DNA of 64,000 bases. It comes from Loxodes magnus (lineage: Eukaryota > Ciliophora > Karyorelictea > Loxodida > Loxodidae). The position numbers and the translations under genes were made by a program. The number at the start of each line of letters is the position of its first letter. The stretch's first letter is position 1. The stretch spans positions 248,001-312,000 of the forward strand of contig CAMPDV010000096.1 in the NCBI GenBank assembly GCA_946699065.1, given 5' to 3'. Below are positions 1 through 11,554 of the stretch, piece after piece. The notes beneath the pieces were generated by a model. The model was not told the DNA's origin, did no database searches, and saw only the letters and a program-made list of their open reading frames with translations.

Positions 1-660
1 TTTAATGGATGACCTTTTTGGTTCTCTTTTCCTTGTTCTAGTCTCTCTAGGATGTTGTTAACTCCAGCTTTATTGGAGCCGCGAAAAATCCTGAAATATT
101 TATTATTTATCTAATTGTTAATTTTTAATTTTTTAATCATATTTAAATTGATTGCTCAATATCCATTGCAACAAGTATAGCTTTACTTGTAATTCATTTG
201 TAGTTTACTTAATTGAAACCCCGAATATATTAAATATTCTTCTGCTCTTTTAATCTATTAATTAAATAGATATGTGAAAGATTTTAAGTTCAAAACTGTA
301 TTCAGTATTTTATTATCATTTTACAGTTAGTTAATATTTAAATCTAGACTACTTATTTGCAGAATTAATTGCTGAACTGCATCCTATAGTTTTATTTTCT
401 GGCTATAGCGAATAAATCTCAATCAAGGTATCTTAATATTAGTTAGAAGATTGGTTTTGGGTGAATTGTTTCTAGATACCATTTTATTTTATATAAATAA
501 ATAAATTTTATTATAGAGCGTGTAACACTCTCGTTGGTGCGCAGCTCTTTAAAAAAAAATGTTTCATACTGACAAGAATGTTTGTTACTGATAAAATTAT
601 CAGATACTGATAAAAATGTTCAATACTGATATAATTTTAGAATACTCGTAATCTTTAATA
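1..660. other. intergenic, with short tandem repeat
   Basis: AT-rich sequence without a recognisable gene. The first ~95 bases are less AT-rich than what follows and read on the minus strand as an open piece with ordinary CAA glutamine codons. This could be the end of a gene or element lying outside the window. A 19-bp tandem repeat lies at 567-642. GC rises again from 520. Confidence 0.5.
567..642. repeat. 19-bp tandem repeat, four units
   Basis: Units start at 567, 586, 605 and 624, each beginning TACTGA, and a truncated fifth begins TACT at 643. The units differ at several bases but the 19-bp spacing is exact. Confidence 0.8.
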
Positions 661-935
661 CTTACTGGAGGTCCAAGGACATGGCAGGATTGTATCTCAT
701 TGCATCACCAAAGCAGAGGACGACATGTGTCAATTATGGGTACTTAAATTCCCCACCTCTGATGAAGCTCGCAATATTAACTTAAACGAAGCCCCAAGCC
801 AGTGTCGAAGGTATAAGAATCTTATGTCTCGAGGTCAAACCAAAGAAGAGGAAGACATAAAGTCGATTATGGGTACTTAACTTCCCCAACCTCTGATGAA
901 GATGACCTTGTTGTTCACCTTCGAACAACTATGGC
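661..935. repeat. GC-rich island with 132-bp direct repeat
   Basis: Base composition rises to near 45% GC against about 20-25% in the flanks. A segment of about 68 bases starting at 707 recurs at 839, giving a period of 132 bases, with the second copy cut short near 906. Both copies contain TTATGGGTACTTAA. The island ends in a hairpin at 910-929. The plus strand reads open for about 60 codons using almost only standard glutamine codons, so this could be a foreign coding scrap, a satellite or a structured RNA. I do not recognise it. Confidence 0.6.
910..929. other. hairpin with 7-bp stem
   Basis: GTTGTTC at 910-916 pairs with GAACAAC at 923-929 across a 6-base loop. It sits at the right edge of the GC-rich island. 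Confidence 0.6.
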
Positions 936-1170
936 GGTTTTAAAAAATATATATAATAAAAAATAATAATTCTATAGCTTAAATAAGTTTAGTTCTTAAA
1001 CTATCTTTATGTTTATAAACTGAGATTCAAATTAAGTTAGCTATGATGCTTATTCATTTAAAATAATAATAATAAATTTAGGCATATTTTATATATTTTT
1101 GATTCAACAAAACTAAGTTTAAATTTTACTTTTTCAATAAAGATTGTTTACATGCTATAAAATAGAAGAT

Positions 1171-2808
1171 ATGAAAATTAGGACTTTGCATTTTTTCATC
1201 TGCTTGATTAGTTGTGTTATTATATATAATTTCTTTTTTATTTCTTTTTTCACTTCTGATCTTTCAAAAAATGACAAGTTTCTTTTGCATAATTACACTT
1301 ACAAAGCTTTAACTGACCTAGAATTTAGAAAATAACAAGTTTCCTAATTTAGTGATTATTTACAACCTTAGAATTCTAAAAAACACTTCCTTTAGAATAT
1401 CAAACTTAGCAAGTCATACTGCGATTCTGTTTATTCTTACAGATCTAATAAAACCTACTCAATCCAGGAATTTAACCTGCCTAACTAGATAGAAAGCGTT
1501 ATCTTACATAACTCAAATAAAGTTGTCAATAAAGTGGTTAAAAGCTAATTTAATGATGACTTCACGATATGGAATTCTTCAAAAGAAGCTTATCTAAAAC
1601 CTAATATTCTAATTTTTTGAACCATCTAATAATCTTAAAAAGTTTAGTGAAAATAAGGAATTGAATTTGCTTGTAAAGGATAAAGATTTAACATGCTTAA
1701 GTCTAAATTTAGTCTTGATTCTAAAGATCTGATTTATAAGGCTGTTAGTATTTATTAATCTCAATTATCTAGAAATAGCCAATCTCACTGTTTCAATCAT
1801 TCAATTTTTTATCCTCAAACTTATGATATAACCAAACTAAAATAATGCAAATCCTTCCTTAAACTACTATAGAGCACTCAATTTAATAACAGTATTTAAT
1901 GACTTGTAAAAAGCGTGATTCTACATTAAGGAAAAGGAGTAGATATTTTAGATGAAGCGAAGAGAAAAGAATGATTGTATAAATATGTTTATTATAACTG
2001 AACTTGAAATATTACATCTCGCTAAACGAAATGCGGTCGCATTAGTGAATTCAAAAATTTGTAAGTATAACGGTATATAGCAGATCCTTAACTAATAGAA
2101 GGAAATAAACTTGATTTTAGGGTTTATTTATAGATTGCTAATATTAATCCTTTACTAGCTCTTTATCATGAAGGAATTATAAGAATTTCCATTAACAAGT
2201 ATAATCTTAACTAAAATGAAAAGTTAACTCACATTACTAACTAAAAGGTTGTTAAGAATCTTGCTCAAAAGATAACAAATGACAAATTGATATAGACTTA
2301 AATATATGAAAAGTATTCAATGACATTTTAGTAATATGCTGATTACTTGAAGGTAACATAAAATAAAAGCTAAGAATGATTTTAGTAAAATATTGTAAAT
2401 CAACTAAAACTTAAGCTACTACATTTTGCTATGATGAATAAGAAAGAAATAAAGCTAAACTAGTTTGATAATGATTTCTAGTTATTTGGGGTAGATTTTT
2501 TATTAGATTAGAACTTTAATTTTTGACTTATAGAATCAAATGCAGGACCTACTTTATAAGGAGAGACGAAAGCGAAGGAAAGGATATAAAAGAATGTAAT
2601 AGAAGGGGCATTGAAATTATAGATATTGCTATCATTAGGAAGAGAATGACATGATTATTTAGAGAACTCAACATGAGAAACATTATACGATGAAACAAAA
2701 AAAAATAAATAGAAATATGGAAATTTAATAAAAAGCGAAGAATGCTTTATATAGTGAAATAAAACATTTAATTAAGGCTAAATTAAATATCTATAATATA
2801 TTAAATGA
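1171..2808 (+). CDS. tubulin tyrosine ligase-like protein (TTLL), membrane-anchored
   Basis: Predicted ATP-dependent ligase that adds tyrosine or glutamate/glycine to tubulin tails. Reading TAA/TAG as Gln and TGA as Trp gives 545 residues. A hydrophobic stretch at about residues 5-28 looks like a signal anchor. The TTL domain follows from about residue 100: QRYIADPQLIEGNKLDFRVY near residue 297-316 matches the substrate/ATP-grasp strand, and LFGVDFLLD then WLIESNAGP (about 438-460) carry the Glu and Asn that bind magnesium in this family. In-frame TGA codes Trp in the last motif, where TTL proteins have W. The start is the ATG just before the anchor. The stop is the TGA at 2806-2808; an earlier TGA at 2674 could also end it. 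Which amino acid it adds cannot be told. Base composition is poorer in GC than in most genes here. Confidence 0.85.
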
Positions 2809-3109
2809 ATAAAGCTTTCCAATAAATTTACAATAACTTGATTCTAAAATGAAGATTATCCAAATAAAATAATCTAAGCTAAAGAAAATAAGATTAAATT
2901 TAACTATTAAATCAATAATTAAATATAAGCTATTTTAAATAATTATAAAGAACTTAATTATTTTCCTTTAAGTTGAACTATAAATTTGTTTATTAATTAA
3001 ATAATTCAATGCTTAAACCTATATTTGAATTGTTAATTCATTTTATTTGTTAAATAGTTATAATTAAATAATTAAGAGTGATACCATTAAGACTTATTTA
3101 TAATTTAAA

Positions 3110-3520
3110 TGCTTCTCCATATATCTGTTTAGATATTTAATGATATAGAGTTTATTTAGTTAAAGCTTCTTCGTTACTATAATAAATACGCCTATTACTT
3201 TAGTTGAATGATGCTTGATAGTAATAGATAAAAATTTAATTAAAATGCTTATATATTTATTTATGAGAGGCTTAATGTAACTTTTGATAATAGTAATTGC
3301 TATCCTATAAGAATGGAGATAGCTTTACTTTATGTTTATTTATAAAGTTAAAGTTTTAGCATATAATGAAGCCAAGCTATTAATTCCTTACTTAGTTTTA
3401 AAAGAATATAAGAAAATCTTATCATAAGTTAATGAGATTGTCTTTAGTAAAAAAAGCAATAAATAAATGTAAAAGCTTAACTACAACTGAGGTGTAAATT
3501 TTAATCTGTTAAATTAACTA
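3110..3520 (+). pseudogene. possible degraded 14-3-3 gene
   Basis: The plus strand gives NKYAYYF, an Ala-Tyr helix start and YPIRMEIAL in the order and roughly the spacing of the 14-3-3 KMKGDYYRY, AYQEA and HPIRLGLALN segments. Just after the PIR motif the resemblance continues in the +1 frame (YFMFIYKV, then NEAKLL, like NFSVFYYEI and the following helix). Such a frame change inside the most conserved part would fit decay, since no intron ends are visible. The match is by eye only and the region is AT-rich, so chance resemblance is possible. Confidence 0.25.
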
Positions 3521-3640
3521 CTAGCTATAATAACTTAAGTCTAAAGCTTAAAATCAGAATTATTCGAATCTTGAGTAAAAAAAATTAAAAAATGGTAAAG
3601 GGATTCTCTAATAATGTATTTTATAATGAGGCTAAATTTC

Positions 3641-3670
3641 TTATACAAATATCAAATGATATTTGTATAA
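3641..3670. other. perfect palindrome, 14-bp arms
   Basis: TTATACAAATATCA at 3641-3654 and its exact reverse complement at 3657-3670 are separated by two bases. It could be a terminator-like hairpin or a trace of a small inverted-repeat element. Confidence 0.7.
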
Positions 3671-6475
3671 TATTAATGCTAAAACTTAAGTCTCATTTCA
3701 GATATTTTGCTAATGTCATAGCTTTATCAATTTAGAAACTAAAATTAACATACAGTTAGTAAAGTTTAAGAATATTGAAAAATATAGTAAGATACTCACA
3801 ACATCTTTGAGCATTATATTAATAGCTAAATGTTTAGAATTTATTTCAATAAGCTATAGCACTTCAAAGAATAAATTGGATATCACTTAATTTTAAGCAG
3901 AATAAGTTAAAAAGAATATCTCTATTTTATTCTACTGAAGAGCTTAATGAAAGATATATTATAATAAAGTGACAGATCATTTGATTAAAGTATTTTTATG
4001 AAAGAGATTATATAAATTTGCTTCATTCTATTATGAAGTAAAGTTAAACAAAAAGTATATTAAGATTTATAGTTTTTATCAAAGCATTTAATTAAAAAAA
4101 CTTATGATTTTGTTTAGGAACATCTGAAGAATTTTAGAATGAAGCAATATAAAAGAAAAAGGAAAATAAAGGGAAGAAAAATGAATAATAAAAGGATAAG
4201 TAAATTAATAAGCCTAAAATAACTCCTTTTAATTAAGATATTTAAAAACAATTTTTCTTTAAGGAAGAAAGAGAAGAAAAAAAATTTATTTTACTCAATA
4301 AACTAAGAAAGTTCTGGCTTATATTTGAAGAGCTATATAAAAATGCTGCATAAAAGCAATAAAAAAGTTTAGATTTTTAATAGATGAAAGAGGAAGAGAA
4401 AAAGTAAAATTACTAGGTTTTTTAAATTCAAAAGCATTTGAAACTAATTTAATATTAAAGATATTGCCATATTTATATATATTATTATTCTTTCATAATC
4501 ATATCTTCCAATAACAATCTTTTATAATTTTTAACTTTAAAAAGCAGGCTTAGTCTACTAATAATTTTAAAGAAACATTTTATTTATATATTCTTACTTA
4601 TCTAATTCAAAAGGAAAAATAGTTTAATAAATATAAGATATATCATTCTTTATATTCTGCCATAAATAATAAAGTTAATAAAATTTTTAGAAAACTTGAG
4701 TGAAATACAAACTTCACCTTACATCATTTTAGTCTTGTATTCAAATTGAAGGCTTTTCTATAGAGATTTACAAAAAGGATTCGAAGAACTTATTTGAAGT
4801 TAAATTAGATAAAGAATATTTAAATTTCTTTAGCTTCCAAACTCATTTAAAACATATATTATAATGACACCTATGATCTAATAATGATATTTTACTAAGA
4901 GTAAATAAAGATTATCTATTAAAGCTATCAAATGAATATAATGAAATTTACCTTTAAGTTTTATATAATGATTTAGCAACTAAAGAACTAATTCTTCTTT
5001 TATAAATCTATACATAAAGATCAAGATTTAACTCTAACTTATTAACCACAAGGCTATTAGTAAGAGTATTTGAGAACCGATACTTAAAGGAAGACACTTA
5101 AAATTAAGATTAACAAAGGGTAGAATGATTTTTCTTAAAGAGGCTATTTAAATATTTTTATAATAATGCAAAAAGCTTTTAAAATTGTAACTATATTTAG
5201 ATAATGCCATTAGAGATTTAAAAATAGACAATTATAGTTTAATATACAAGACTAATATAAATTTAACATCTTACAGTTAAAAAAGCGTAATTAAAATTTG
5301 ATAAAATGTAGTTGAATTTAGATAATTAAAACTGAGCAAGAAGTAAACGAGATATTTTAAAATTATTTCATAAACTGAAAGATTCATGTCATTAATGAAG
5401 TTATTAGCTAATTTTATAAATGATTTAATTGCTAGCTTAAATTTTAAGGTTATTATTAATATATCTTTTATTATAGCATTTTAATATTATATAACCTCTT
5501 AAATATATAGCAATAATTTGCAATATATTATAAATTTCTTCTCTTATCTTAGATCATAGCAATTTTATTCTCTAGCAAACTTTTTAATACTAAAGATTAT
5601 TATTAAAAAATGAAAACTATAAAATTACAAGCTAAGACTCTCTCAGCTTTAGACTAAGTATTTATTAGCCGATATTTATAATCATTTTAATCTGTTTTTC
5701 CGTGTTTTACAGTTCATTTATTGAAATTAGCAATACATGTTGATTAGATTTTGTTTATCAAAGATTAGTTGAAAACTTAAATTTTTACTTTTTCTTTGAT
5801 TTCAATTTTGATTAGGATTATTATAATGCTATTTAAAAATAATTAATTATGCATGCTAATAGCTTCAAAAAGAAAATTAGATGACTTAATTATAAAATAG
5901 TAAAGCTAAAGCAATAATATACACTTATTAAATTATCCTATTGCTAGATTATTTATTTACTATCCAATCATCTTCTTCTGTTTTATTTCTAAATTATTTT
6001 GCTTCTCATTTTCAAAGTATTGAAGTTCTAAGGTTAATTTATTAATAGCTTTTGCACATTAATAAAGCATATTTAAGTATATAAAAGCTTCGATAGTATG
6101 AGATTAAAGTATTTTAGGAAATTACTTTGAGAATAGGAAGTTAAGCAGATGTGAAAAGCTCTACTCTAGATTAATTAGCAACCAGCAATAATTATATAAA
6201 GTTATATATATTAATAAAAGAAATAAGATCATAATTTATATTCTAATTTTGGATATAATTATAGAGTAATTTATAGAATCTTTTCTAAGAATAATATTCT
6301 AAAAATCTAAGATTAATTGACTAATATATCTTAGTATCATAATATATGATAAGATAACCAAAGTAATAGCTACAAGTCTTTCATAGAAAGATATGTAATA
6401 TTAATTGAGATTTATTAGGTAGAATTAGGTTGTTTACTTCTCTTAAAATTTAATTAAAACTAAAACAAAAATTAT

Positions 6476-8935
6476 TCATTTGCCGTTCATTTCTTCCACA
6501 TGCTACTTCGCATGATTTTTCGAGAGCTTATTAATAACCATTTCTGAATCGCAAATAAAGCAAAATCCTTTGTTAAATTATATTTAATGTTATGCTGACT
6601 TGAAGTGTCTGAAAATAGAACTATGCTATTAGTAACAGTTGAAGCACTCTAGACAGTAATATTTAAGCTTTTTCTCATCTTTGAAATAAGCCATGAAATA
6701 TTGAACGGAGCTAATTATTATGATGAATTATTAACTTTCCTACTCTAATTTTTTCTATAGTTTAGTTTTCATTTCTGATATATAACCTCTAAAATCGTAG
6801 TTCTTTATTCATTCTTGCTAGCATTATTTCTCAGTCTATATTTACTAATTTTCAATATCAGTTTCGGTCTCATCTAATGAACTTACACTAGAAGCTGCTA
6901 ATGAATGCAAATGATCTTTAGTTGAAGATATTACTAGATCACAATGGTAACAATAGCATATGCTTACTTACACTTTATACCCTTATTACTAATGTAAGGC
7001 TTGATGTTCAGGAGTGTCAATTTGAAGACATTCCACACAATATTCCTAATGCTATGTGTTGTTTTTGAACTTAACTAGAAAATTCTAAGGGTTGGAAGAA
7101 ACAATATTGTATTCTAGTTCTTTTAGCTCTTCTTCCATTTTCATTTTCTAGTTTTTTAAATACTCAATTACCTCGCTATTTTGTTACTATTCATTATTCT
7201 AGCTATCCTCTTTTGCTTCTTTCACGTCTTCCTTTTTTATTATGCTTAGCTCTTTAGGCTGCTCTACTTTTTTTTGTTATGAAAATTCTAAAAAATGAGC
7301 TTGAAAATGAGAACTAGATTTAACGTGGCATACCCTATCACATATGATACAGTAGGCCACTTATAGTTTCTATTTATGAGCTGCCACATGATGAGCATAA
7401 AGCTATTTTTTAGAGTTGAACTATTTTAAGCATCATATGCAAAAGTAAGTTCATGAAGAGGTTTCTTGATTAAAGCATGCAATTCCACGAGTTGAAGCGT
7501 ATATGTAGAATACTTGGCTTGATTTTATACTTTATAGCTTTTCGCACTATTTTAAGACAAACTGTTTCACAGTTTCGTGACTTGCATTATTCAAATTTTA
7601 TTCGCAGTTTTAGTTGATTTCTTTCTCTGATTCTTGATCTTCAGGTTCTATTTTAATTTCATTTTTCAAAGCTAACTATATAGGCATAAATTGCCTACTT
7701 TTCTATTCATAGAATTTTTCTTACAGTATATTTCTGCTTTGATTTGAAGACTGAATGCCATGCAATTTAAAGTGTGAAGGATATCTTTGCTTGTCAAGCT
7801 TAGTTTTGCAGATGAAGCAAAAATAAAATTAGAATTTAGGAGGTCCATGGTATTTAACATAGTGCTTTTTAGCCTTCCCTGTATGTAAGGTTTGAAAGCA
7901 TTCAATGCAGTAGTATTAAGTTAAAGATTTATTGAACAGAACTTTTAAGGAGAATTATGTAGATCCTAGTATCTAGAATTCGCATTATCCATTTTCACTT
8001 CTAATTTTATGTTTCAACTTTTTCTTTTGAACTTAAACTTCTTCAAAAGATCCGAAGTTATCTTCAGCACTCATTTCTTCGATAGATAAATTCTCTGAAA
8101 ATTGTTCTTCGGATGCTGTAATTTCAGATTCATAATCAACTCTTAAATCTTCATCTTTTATATACTAAATGTTTGCCTTTTATTCTTCTTACTCTTTATT
8201 TTAGCTTGCTTTACGTTCAGGTATATTTTCTTTAGTTTAAGCATCTTCGCTTTTATTCTGATTTTCCTGCTCTTAAGTTGATTCCTATATTGCTGAATTA
8301 TCCTTTTATTCATAATTATCTTGCTTGCTCTCAGCTTATTCATTGCTTAAAGATATTTGGGACTACTCAAGAACCTTTAAATCTTTTTATTAATCTAATT
8401 TTTTCTAGCTTTCCGCTTGTTTATCTAGCTTGATAACTTCTTAAAGTTTGATAAAGTCTTATATTTCAGTTGTTTTATCAGTATTCTAGACATTCTTTAG
8501 GAAGTTACTTCCTTAGTCTTAATTTAACTTCTAAATCTTTTTATTTTCTTCTTTATACTATTTTTTTACCTTTGAGTATCCAATCTCTAAATCTGAACTG
8601 TCACTGCTTCACTCATCTTATCCTCTATATCGTTTTTTTTGTAAATTCTTTGATTTACTAGGATATCCTCTGCCATTTTCATATGTTCTAATCAAAGCTT
8701 AGATTTGCAGAGTATGAGCTACAATATCCTTGGATATAGACAAAATTTCAGAAATTTCATCTTAGTCAAGTTTTTAATTCAAGTTAACAATAAGTTTCCT
8801 CATAAACGCTAAATCATGTTCTCATGAGTTGTCTTAAATGCACTTTAAAACTTGTTTTTCATCCATATTAAGCTTCAGCGACGTATTTCGAATTCCGTTA
8901 ATTATTCCTAAAACTGCGACTTCTTTAGGTTGCAT
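6476..8935 (-). CDS. multi-zinc-finger protein (paired C2H2-like fingers)
   Basis: 819 residues from ATG at 8935 to TGA at 6476, with no intron needed. The N-terminal 130 residues are ordinary. A long Gln/Glu/Lys/Ser-rich, probably disordered stretch follows (about 135-330). The C-terminal half has four blocks near residues 340-400, 498-560, 630-685 and 760-819. Each block starts with CxxC (YYCIECF, YFCIWCL, EYCVECL, YYCLECF) and continues with His pairs. A second CxxC (CFIC, CIIC, CYHC, CFIC) and further histidines follow, so each block looks like a pair of C2H2-type fingers. The second CxxC core contains an in-frame TGA read as Trp. Four or five internal TGA codons occur in all. DNA or RNA binding is inferred only from the fingers. 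I know no named family with this arrangement. Confidence 0.85.
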
Positions 8936-10405
8936 TTATTAATGGAAATAATTGGAAGTAAGTGTTTAATTGAATCTTTAATTTAGAACGCAAAAATTAT
9001 AATTAACTCCTATAATTTAAATAACGGATTTTAAATCCTTAAACAAACTAACTCTTATTAAACCTTAAGAAATCTATGCATCTCTTTAACCTTATTATGC
9101 CCAATTTTGCTTTCTAACGAATCCCCAGAATTTACTAATATATCCCGTTGGCATGATCAACCCTATCGATTTTTGTGAAAGCAAGTTTCTTTTATTTCAG
9201 ACTACAATTTTTCTCTTATCATAGTGATAAAAATAGCTCTAAATGCTTTATTCTACTAAATGTATATACTTATACCTTTACTATCTAACCAGTTAATAGC
9301 ACATAAGCTTGTTATTCCAACTTAAGCAGTAATATAAGAGAAATGAAATAAGATAATTTTAAATATCCATAGATAAATAAAGTTCAGTAAGAGTTATAAG
9401 AAATGAGGAAATATCAATACAACATTATTAATACCTCAAGTAACATTATATGCTTATCATATTACTTACAACTTATTCTTTTTAAATAACTTTATTATTA
9501 AGTTCATTCATCTCTTATACTCTAAAAAGGGGTTTAAAAGAGAGAGAATCTATATATATTTGTAATATTCTATATTACAGCTATTACTAATAAGCTTATA
9601 TAGGTTATTTTAAGTATTTAGCTTACCTAATCTAGAGAAATTGCTTACTTAAATACCTTATCGTTATTAATCTAGCTGCTTAATTATAAATTTTAATTTG
9701 ATAATTAGTATTTATTGGATGTTAATCTAAGCAAACAGACAGTTATACTGTTTTTTAAGCATATAATAGATAGAATTATCTTAAACCTTATGCTTAACAA
9801 TTTCTATAGATACAACTTATTTTTCTGCTTTTTCTTGTAACTAATTTAGAAGCTAATATAGGAATTTTCTATCCCTTATATCTACTTATTAACGTTAATT
9901 CACATTATAACTACTTCTGAAAATTGCTTTCCACAATTTAGATAGTTTGCGCACTATAAGAAAGGTAAAAAGTGGCGATTGAGAATTTAAAATACGAAAT
10001 TCTTTTTGAAAAAAGGGACTAAAAGAGATAGATTTAAAGGTTAATAAGCATATAAGATTATGCATTAGTTAAATATAAAAGGTTAAAGAACTCAGTATCG
10101 TATTAGATTTACTTAATAACGTCCTTTAAAATTACTTCTAGTATTTTATTAAGCTTCATTTACAATAAGAAAGCCTGCTTAGCTTCATTTACTTGTTAAG
10201 AGTTAATTAAGCTGATTAAGAGATATATAAGTATGAATGTATAGGCGGTAATATTAATAACTAAGGTTGTTAAATATGAATATACTGAAAGCTTATAAAG
10301 TGATGAAGATAACTAAAGTAAGAATCTGATGAAATAAATAGAGGTATTTTCTCAGTTTTTTTCCTTTATTAATACTAATGAAATTGATAAAGAAAATTGA
10401 TAAAA
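8936..10405. other. intergenic, AT-rich
   Basis: Separates the divergent zinc-finger (-) and ARM/HEAT-like (+) genes, so it must hold both promoters. I see no gene, repeat or RNA in it. Confidence 0.5.
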
Positions 10406-11554
10406 ATGTCATCTAATTTATTGGAAGCAATTGAGTAATTAAAATCAGAGAAAATTCCTAGCCCCCAAAGCCTCAAAGCACTAGCTACTAAAATATAATC
10501 TAAAGAGAATTAAGCTACCCTTATGAAAATGTTAGGTCAGAAAGGATTATAAAGAATATGGTAATTGATGTTGTGTGAGTTTACGAATATTAGGAAGATG
10601 TCTGCTTAAATTTTATGCCTACTAACGTTTAGAAATGAGGAAATAATACAACTAATGTGCAATATCTTTGACTATACATAAGTAAACAACAAGATCTGTC
10701 TCAATATGGTTCCTGATATTGTTTCTAGAATGCTGCAAAAAGATCCTGCTCTTCTAATTAAAATAAGGAGTATAAAATAAGAAAGCAAGCAAATTTATTG
10801 GTGCTTTCCTCCCTTAAATTCCAGTGAGGAATTTCCAGATCCCTTGTTTTATATGATAGGAATTTTCGTAGAAGCTAGTGGTTCAAACAAGTAATAAACA
10901 TCGATAAATTCTATAGCGAGCAAAAAGAATTACATAGAGACTACAATAAGCTATATAGATACATCTTAAACGACACACAAAACTGTTTAATATGAAAATG
11001 AGTTGCTTAATGTTAATACAAACAATAGCAAAGTCATGTATAACAATTATACCTAAAATATGAAGAATGTTATCTAAGGAGACCCTCCTTCTCCATTTGA
11101 AACTGAAGAAGTATAACCTCGTCCTGCAGGTAAACGTATTGCTGCTTCTAAGGATATGAGAAAATCGTGACACATTTAAGCAACTAATTCTATGAATTCT
11201 CATGATTCTTCACGTCAAGAGAAATCCTAAGAAAGAAGCTCAACTAATAAAACTTAAAGTTCAATTGAATAGTCTATTTAGAGAATTAGAGGCGCCCTAA
11301 TCAAAGCAAAAACGAATTAAGAATAAAGAAGCAAAAAGAATTCTCAAGCTCAAAAAATTCCTGTATACAAGAAAGAAGCATACGAGCAAATTTTCCAAAA
11401 GAGGAAAGAAATTTACGATAAGATGAGATTAAGTTTAATGAGTCCAATGAGCAACAAAATTAACATGGTGAAAACTCCTTCTCCAGCATTTAAAGACAAA
11501 AAGAAATCAAGTTTTTCTGAAAGAATAAAGCAGCAATTAGAATAGAAGTAATGA
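10406..11554 (+). CDS. hypothetical protein with ARM/HEAT-like N-terminus
   Basis: 382 residues from ATG to TGA in one frame (1149 bases). Residues 1-130 are helical, with ARM/HEAT-like spacing of Leu, Ile and Ala around LCLLTFRNEEIIQLM. A Pro-containing linker follows. The last 180 residues are Ser/Asn/Gln/Lys-rich with several SP sites (SPSPAF, SLMSPMS) that could be kinase targets. One internal TGA (Trp) lies near residue 266. The codon after the final TAA-Gln is the TGA stop. No family is recognised, and the repeat assignment is tentative. Confidence 0.75.

Larger units (their letters stand above)
2809..6475. other. 3.7-kb low-GC stretch, largely unassigned
   Basis: About 20-25% GC with scattered less AT-rich patches (4130-4440, 5030-5110). 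All frames are open under this code and several read plausibly, so I cannot pick a gene. A possible 14-3-3 relic (3110-3520) and a palindrome (3641-3670) are listed separately. A Lys/Glu/Gln-rich plus-strand reading at 4130-4440 could be coding. Confidence 0.4.

Noticed and set aside
1171-4440. One giant fused TTLL plus 14-3-3 plus coiled-coil gene
   Set aside because: The three parts share a frame, but with this code nearly any frame stays open. The sequence between them is AT-rich and TGA stops follow the TTL domain.
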